Source: Corynebacterium senegalense (GTDB lineage Bacteria; Actinomycetota; Actinomycetes; Mycobacteriales; Mycobacteriaceae). From it: DNA of 64,000 bases. Location of the stretch: contig NZ_LS990887.1 of NCBI RefSeq assembly GCF_900411315.1, forward strand, positions 304,381-368,380. The letters run 5' to 3'. This document shows positions 59,886 to 64,000 of this stretch, piece by piece. Position 1 is the first letter of the stretch; the number at the start of each line of letters is the position of its first letter. The notes under the pieces were generated by a model, which was not told the origin of the DNA, ran no database searches, and saw only the letters and a list, made by a program, of their open reading frames with translations. The translations under genes and the position numbers were made by a program.

Positions 59886-62071
59886 GAACCGTCTTCTCCA
59901 TCGCCTACAACGACCTGCGCCGGCTCTACACCAACGTCATGGCGGGCATCGTCATGGTCGGCCTCATCGCCATCCCCTGCCTCTTCGCCTGGTTCAACGT
60001 GCTGGCCACGTGGAACCCCTTCGCCAACACGGAGCGCCTCGAGGTGGCGGTGGCCAACACCGACCGCGGCCACACGAGCGACCTCACCCCGCTGGCCGTC
60101 AACGTCGGCGACATGGTGCTCTCCCAGCTCTACCGCGACGACTCGATGGACTGGGTCATCACCGACGCCGACGACGCCATCGAGGGCGCGAAGTCCGGCG
60201 AGTACTACGCCGCCATCGTCCTGCCGCCCACGCTGAGCGACGACATGTTCACCTTCTACGCCGGAAACGCCGAACCCAGCCGCATCGACCTCTACGTCAA
60301 CGAGAAGAAGAACCCCATCTCCCCGCTGCTCATCTCCAACGGCACGCAGGGCGTCAGCGCCCAGATCAGCGCGTCGTTCACCAGGGCCCTCGCCGAGGTG
60401 TCCTTCGGGTTGATCGAGACGGCCTCGGACTTCTTCAACGAGGCGGAGACCAAGCAGGCACTCGACTCCATCGAGACGCGCACCGCCAGCGCCCGCGACC
60501 AGCTGCTCTCCAGCGCCAGCACCGTGGATGCGCTCGCCTCGCTCACCGAGTCGAGCGTGCCGCTCGTCGACAGCGCCGAGCGGATCTCCGGGGCGCTGGG
60601 CGACTCCCTCGGGCAGGTCCGCCCCGTCGACCTCGGGGCCGCCGGGGCGGGCATCGGCGGAGACGGCGCGGCGCTTGCGGCGGCGCTGGGGGCGACGTCG
60701 GAAAGCTTTGCCGCCGTAAGCGACCGCGTCGACCAGCTGCTGGCGGACTCTTCCGCCACCTCCCAGGCCACCGCCGCGAGCCTGACGGACATCGCCGCGC
60801 GCATCGATGTCCAGGTGAAGCAGTACACGGCCCTGCGCGACACCATCAACGGCCAAGTAGCCCCCGCGCTTCCCCCCGACGCCCAGCCGGGGGTGCGCGC
60901 GGTGGTCGGCGACCTCAACGACGCCATCGCCCGCCAGACGGCCGTGCGCGACCGACTCAACGACGCCGCCGCGCGCCTCACCGCCGGGCAGGGCAGCCGG
61001 GACGGGAAGAACGCGGACCGGCAGGAGATCAAGGACTCGATCGCCCGGGCCCGCGAGGCGATGGACTCGGCCAAGAATTCCTACGACACCGGGATCCGCC
61101 CGCGCCTCGAGGCGCTGTCGGGCTCGCTGGACAACGTCCGGGCGAACGTCGACAAGGCCCGCTCGGACATGGACGGCGTCTCCTCTGCCCTGGCCAACCG
61201 GCCCGGCTCGCTGCGCGACACCCTCGCAGCCTCCGGCGCGGACCTGCGCGACACGGCGGAATCTCTGCGCTCCAACGCGGCGAGGATGCAGGATGCGCAG
61301 CAGTCGATCGCGCAGGCGCGCTCGAGCGGGGACCTGACGAGGCTTGCCGACCTCGTCTCCAGCCACCCGGAGGAGCTCGCCGACGCCCTCGTCGACCCCG
61401 TCGAGGTGGAGCGCAAGGAGGTCTTCCCCCGCGTCAGCTTCGGCGCCGGCATGGCCCCGCTCTACACGGTGCTCGCCCTGTGGGTGGGCGCCCTGCTGAC
61501 GTCGGTGGCCGTGCGCACGGACGACCGCTCCATCGAACAGAACGTGGTCGATCCCGGCCGCCTCACCGCGGGCCAGAAGTACTTCGGCCGCTACCTGACG
61601 TTCGTGACCACCGGCCTGGCCCAATCCACGCTCCTCATGGCGGGGCTCATCCTCTACGTGGGCATCGAGCCCGCACACCCCTTCCTCCTCTTCGTGGCGG
61701 GGTGGGTTTCGAGCCTGGTCTTCCACCTGATCTGCTACACGCTGGTGCTCTCCCTGAGCAACGCCGGCAAGGCCGTGGGCGTGCTCATCCTGGTGCTCCA
61801 GGTCTCGGCGGCGGGCGGCGCCTACCCGCTGCAGCTGCTGCCGGGCTGGGCGCAGGCGATCAGCCCCTGGCTGCCCGCGACCTACTCGATCCGCGCTATG
61901 CGCGCCGCGGTCTTCGGCACCTACGGCTGGGACTTCTGGCGAGCCCTCGGCATCCTCGTCCTCTTCGCGCTGCCCTTCCTCTTCCTCGGCCTCTGGTTGC
62001 GCCACCGGCTGCACCACGCGATCGGCCGCATGGACGAGGCTGTTGCGCAGACCAAGGTGATGATGACCTAG
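59882..62071 (+). CDS. YhgE/Pip-family membrane protein (729 aa), partner
   Basis: Same layout as its upstream paralogue: N-terminal helix (about 14-40, IVMVGLIAIPCLFAWFNV), extracytoplasmic coiled region (about 45-500), and about six C-terminal helices with VSAAGGAYPLQLLPGWAQAI. The GTG at 59882 overlaps the upstream stop by 4 nt, so the two are coupled and could form a heteromeric complex. No ATPase gene is adjacent, so the ABC-2-like part may not be energised in the usual way. Substrate unknown. Confidence 0.9.
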   Translation: MRTVFSIAYNDLRRLYTNVMAGIVMVGLIAIPCLFAWFNVLATWNPFANTERLEVAVANTDRGHTSDLTPLAVNVGDMVLSQLYRDDSMDWVITDADDAIEGAKSGEYYAAIVLPPTLSDDMFTFYAGNAEPSRIDLYVNEKKNPISPLLISNGTQGVSAQISASFTRALAEVSFGLIETASDFFNEAETKQALDSIETRTASARDQLLSSASTVDALASLTESSVPLVDSAERISGALGDSLGQVRPVDLGAAGAGIGGDGAALAAALGATSESFAAVSDRVDQLLADSSATSQATAASLTDIAARIDVQVKQYTALRDTINGQVAPALPPDAQPGVRAVVGDLNDAIARQTAVRDRLNDAAARLTAGQGSRDGKNADRQEIKDSIARAREAMDSAKNSYDTGIRPRLEALSGSLDNVRANVDKARSDMDGVSSALANRPGSLRDTLAASGADLRDTAESLRSNAARMQDAQQSIAQARSSGDLTRLADLVSSHPEELADALVDPVEVERKEVFPRVSFGAGMAPLYTVLALWVGALLTSVAVRTDDRSIEQNVVDPGRLTAGQKYFGRYLTFVTTGLAQSTLLMAGLILYVGIEPAHPFLLFVAGWVSSLVFHLICYTLVLSLSNAGKAVGVLILVLQVSAAGGAYPLQLLPGWAQAISPWLPATYSIRAMRAAVFGTYGWDFWRALGILVLFALPFLFLGLWLRHRLHHAIGRMDEAVAQTKVMMT

Positions 62072-62077
62072 CCGCGC

Positions 62078-62899
62078 CTACAGGTCGATGGTGCCGCGCA
62101 CGCGGGCGGTGACCTTACCGCCCACCCAGATGTCGCGGCCGTCGTCGGTGATCTCGACGCGCCCCGCGCGCCCGACGTGCCGCCCCTGGTCCGCCACGTA
62201 GCTCTCCGGCGCCAGCGAGCGGGCGCGCAGCCACTGGGCGAGGGCGCCGTTGAGGCTTCCGGTGACCGGGTCCTCGCGGTCGGTGGTGAACGCGCGCACC
62301 TCGCACCACGGCTCGGCCCCGCCCGTGAGCGCCACGAAGCCGACCTTGTCCCCTCCTCTCGAAAACTCGAGGGAGCGGAGCTTGTCGACGTCCCCCAGCT
62401 GCACCACCTTCCACCCCGGCCCGTTGTCGGCCCACGCGGCGTCGACCACGTCCGAGCGCCCGAGGCCGAAGCGGCGCAGCACCCCGTCGAGTTCCCCGGG
62501 GCTCAGCGCCCCGCTGCGGCGCAGCGGCGGGGTGGCGAAGGCGAACCCGGCCTCCCCCGCGCGGACGGGGACGAGCCCGGCGCCGCACTCCTGCACGACC
62601 ACGCCCTCGCGGGCGGGGGTCCCGCCGAGCTCCAGCCACGCCGCCGCCGTGCCGAGGGTGGGGTGGCCAGCGAAGTCGAACTCCTCGGAGGCGGTGAAGA
62701 TGCGCACGCGGTAGTCGGCACCCGGGCCGGTCGGCGGGAGGAGGAAGGTCGTCTCCGAGTAGTTCAGCCACGCCGCCACGCGCTGCATCGCGACGGTGTC
62801 CGCCCCGTCCGCCCCCGCGATCACGGCGAGGGGGTTGCCCGTGAACAGGCCGGTGGAAAACACGTCGAGTTCGAGGATGTCGCATCGCACCCCACACAT
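62078..62899 (-). CDS. PhzF-family isomerase/epimerase-like protein
   Basis: 273 aa. PhzF-fold features: LDVFSTGLFTGNPLAVI at the start, the catalytic Glu E49 in LNYSETTFLL, FDFAGHPTLGTAAAW, and the second-half DREDPVTGSLNGALAQWL. Characterised members isomerise small acidic substrates; most, including this one, have no known substrate. The ATG at 62899 is used; a GTG three codons later is possible. It ends 6 bp from the opposing YhgE/Pip gene. Confidence 0.88.
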   Translation of the reverse strand: MCGVRCDILELDVFSTGLFTGNPLAVIAGADGADTVAMQRVAAWLNYSETTFLLPPTGPGADYRVRIFTASEEFDFAGHPTLGTAAAWLELGGTPAREGVVVQECGAGLVPVRAGEAGFAFATPPLRRSGALSPGELDGVLRRFGLGRSDVVDAAWADNGPGWKVVQLGDVDKLRSLEFSRGGDKVGFVALTGGAEPWCEVRAFTTDREDPVTGSLNGALAQWLRARSLAPESYVADQGRHVGRAGRVEITDDGRDIWVGGKVTARVRGTIDL

Positions 62900-62925
62900 C
62901 GTAAGCGCGGGGGTAGGCGCGGGGT

Positions 62926-63850
62926 CTACTGCATGATCGCGCCGCCGCTGGCGCCCTGCAGGCGGTCCGCGGAGATGTAGTAGACCTCCATGGTTCCGTT
63001 GAGCATGCGCATGCACTCGGAGATGGCGTCCGGGGTCCCGAGGCCCACCTTTTGCAGCTCTGCGGCGAGCTGGCCCGGGGCCATGTCGGCCCGGATGTTG
63101 AGGGGCACCGGCGAGGCCACCCCCGCGATCTCGGGGGTGACGTTCTTTGAGGCGACGATGATGTGGAGGTTGCCGGTGAGCGTGGTGATCTGACCGGACC
63201 CGGAGCGCAGCCAGTGGTCGGCGATCCCCGCCTTGGCCGCGGGGAACTGGACGCGGAGGTTGTCCAGGTCGACGCGGTCGGCGTCGATGCGGATCGCCCG
63301 GCGCGGCCCGAGGGCGGTGTCGAGTGTGACGACGCTGAGTTTGATGTTGCCCGTCAGCTGCGTCGAGTCCGCCTGGACGATGAAGGGGGTGCCGCCCGGC
63401 GTGCCCATCCCCGCGATGGGCACGGGCGGGTCGAGGCTCAGGCCTGGGATCTGCGGCGGCTCGGGCGGCTCCGGCACCAGCGCGTTGCCCAGCGACGGCG
63501 AGCAGCGAGCCCAGCATGAACCCGCCGAAGTTGGAGGTCGGCACGGCCACGACGCCGAGGATGAGGGCGGTGAGCCCGGTGAGGATCCGCCCCGCACGCT
63601 GGAACCACGCCATCAGGCCGCTGGCGATGAGCAGAACCCCGATGAGCAGGGTGGGCACACCGGACATCGTGGAGATTTGGACCTGCAGGTTGGACACCTC
63701 GAACGAGAGGTACGCGGGCGTGAGGATCACAGTGCCGCCGAGGATCATGAACAGCCCCGCGCTGAAGGGGCGGGCGGCGGCCCACTCGCGGAAGCGGCGG
63801 CGCCGGGGGGGGGCCGCCCGCCCGCCGCGTGGTGGGCGCGGGCGGGGTCC
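62926..63850 (-). pseudogene. DUF6114-like membrane protein, frameshifted
   Basis: The N-terminal membrane part (RRRRFREWAAARPFSAGLF, then MILGGTVILTPAYL to FGGFMLGSLLAVAG, about four helices) resembles DUF6114 proteins of actinobacteria. Near 63488 the frame changes by one base: GNALVPEPPEPP continues in another frame into a ~190-residue extracytoplasmic beta-rich region (IKLSVVTLDTALGPRR, NLHIIVASKNVTPEIAG) ending at 62926. The start is unclear because of a 9-G run at 63805-63813. The breaks may be true decay or sequencing errors near a contig end. Confidence 0.6.
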
Positions 63851-63881
63851 TTCTCCACCCCCTCGCCGCCGCGGGGGGGGG
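63805..63881. other. Two 9-base G runs at the ligase/DUF6114 junction
   Basis: G runs at 63805-63813 and 63873-63881 flank about 60 bp of extreme GC sequence. Reading frames of both flanking genes fail exactly here. This is a typical signature of homopolymer miscalls or a mis-joined contig end. Confidence 0.7.
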
Positions 63882-63885
63882 AGAC

Positions 63886-64000
63886 GTTGACCCCGCCGGT
63901 GATGATCATCTCCTTGATGCGGGCGACGAGCCTGATGAAGCCGTCCTCCTCCATCGCCGCCATGTCGCCGGTGCGGAACCAGCCGTCGTAAAAGGCCTTC
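63886..64000 (-). pseudogene. Acyl-CoA ligase fragment (truncated, runs off window)
   Basis: The last ~38 codons on the minus strand read YDGWFRTGDMA, EEDGFIRLVARIKEMIITGG and VNVSP, the conserved hinge region (A7-A8/A10) of AMP-forming acyl-CoA synthetases. The usual ~90-100 C-terminal residues are missing: the frame runs into a 9-C/G run and then unrelated codons leading to the DUF6114-like gene. Either the ligase is truncated in the genome or two contig ends were wrongly joined. Confidence 0.7.

Overview
The window is about two-thirds GC (judged by eye) and reads as a chromosomal segment of a Corynebacterium or close relative. Supporting signs are conserved corynebacterial blocks (argCJB, pheST, infC-rpmI-rplT, rpsA-coaE-uvrB, ltbR/leuCD, gpsA-ddl, thiL-ung-DAK-recG-rsmD-coaD), many start codons only 6-8 bases after a TAnnnT -10 box (leaderless mRNAs), and an infC gene starting on a non-AUG codon. 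No rRNA genes, CRISPR arrays or intact insertion sequences were seen.

Layout. 0-7 kb: arginine genes argC-argJ-argB (argB runs off the left edge) downstream of pheST. 7-10.5 kb: a Tat-exported intradiol dioxygenase-like lipoprotein, a SpoU-type methyltransferase, and the infC-rpmI-rplT operon with a terminator in its leader. 10.6-15.3 kb: the first accessory locus. A NarL-type histidine kinase, a 71-codon secreted two-cysteine peptide and a LuxR-type response regulator face a three-gene operon of secreted proteins that share one two-cysteine domain (four copies). 15.5-31.2 kb: housekeeping and stress genes (uvrA, an MBL hydrolase, a DoxX protein, a HelD/HelR-like helicase, two universal stress proteins, uvrB, coaE, rpsA, polA).

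31.2-36.2 kb is an accessory or decayed zone: two small secreted enzymes (SGNH, YdcF-like), about 730 bp without genes, a 28-bp copy of the 3' end of a tRNA, a pyrR truncated to its first ~90 codons and joined to an unrelated tail, a TIGR01777 gene, and the intact tRNA. The tRNA has a Leu CAA anticodon but class I shape. 36.3-39.3 kb: a polar amino acid ABC importer. 39.3-52.8 kb: conserved genes for CoA synthesis, DNA repair, thiamine, cell wall, glycerophosphate and leucine.

53.5-57.2 kb carries the second unusual locus: a SbnA-like diaminopropionate-type synthase coupled to a 917-residue fusion of an FAD/NAD(P)-binding domain with a type III PLP decarboxylase. It diverges from two overlapping genes for large YhgE/Pip membrane proteins. 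The right edge holds a PhzF-like gene, a frameshifted DUF6114-like gene and a piece of an acyl-CoA ligase. The last two are joined across two 9-base G runs, which may be an assembly fault.

The loci most likely to be undescribed systems are the peptide/two-component/secreted-domain locus (10.6-15.4 kb) and the SbnA plus FAD-decarboxylase fusion locus (53.5-62 kb). Both functional proposals are inference from sequence and neighbourhood.
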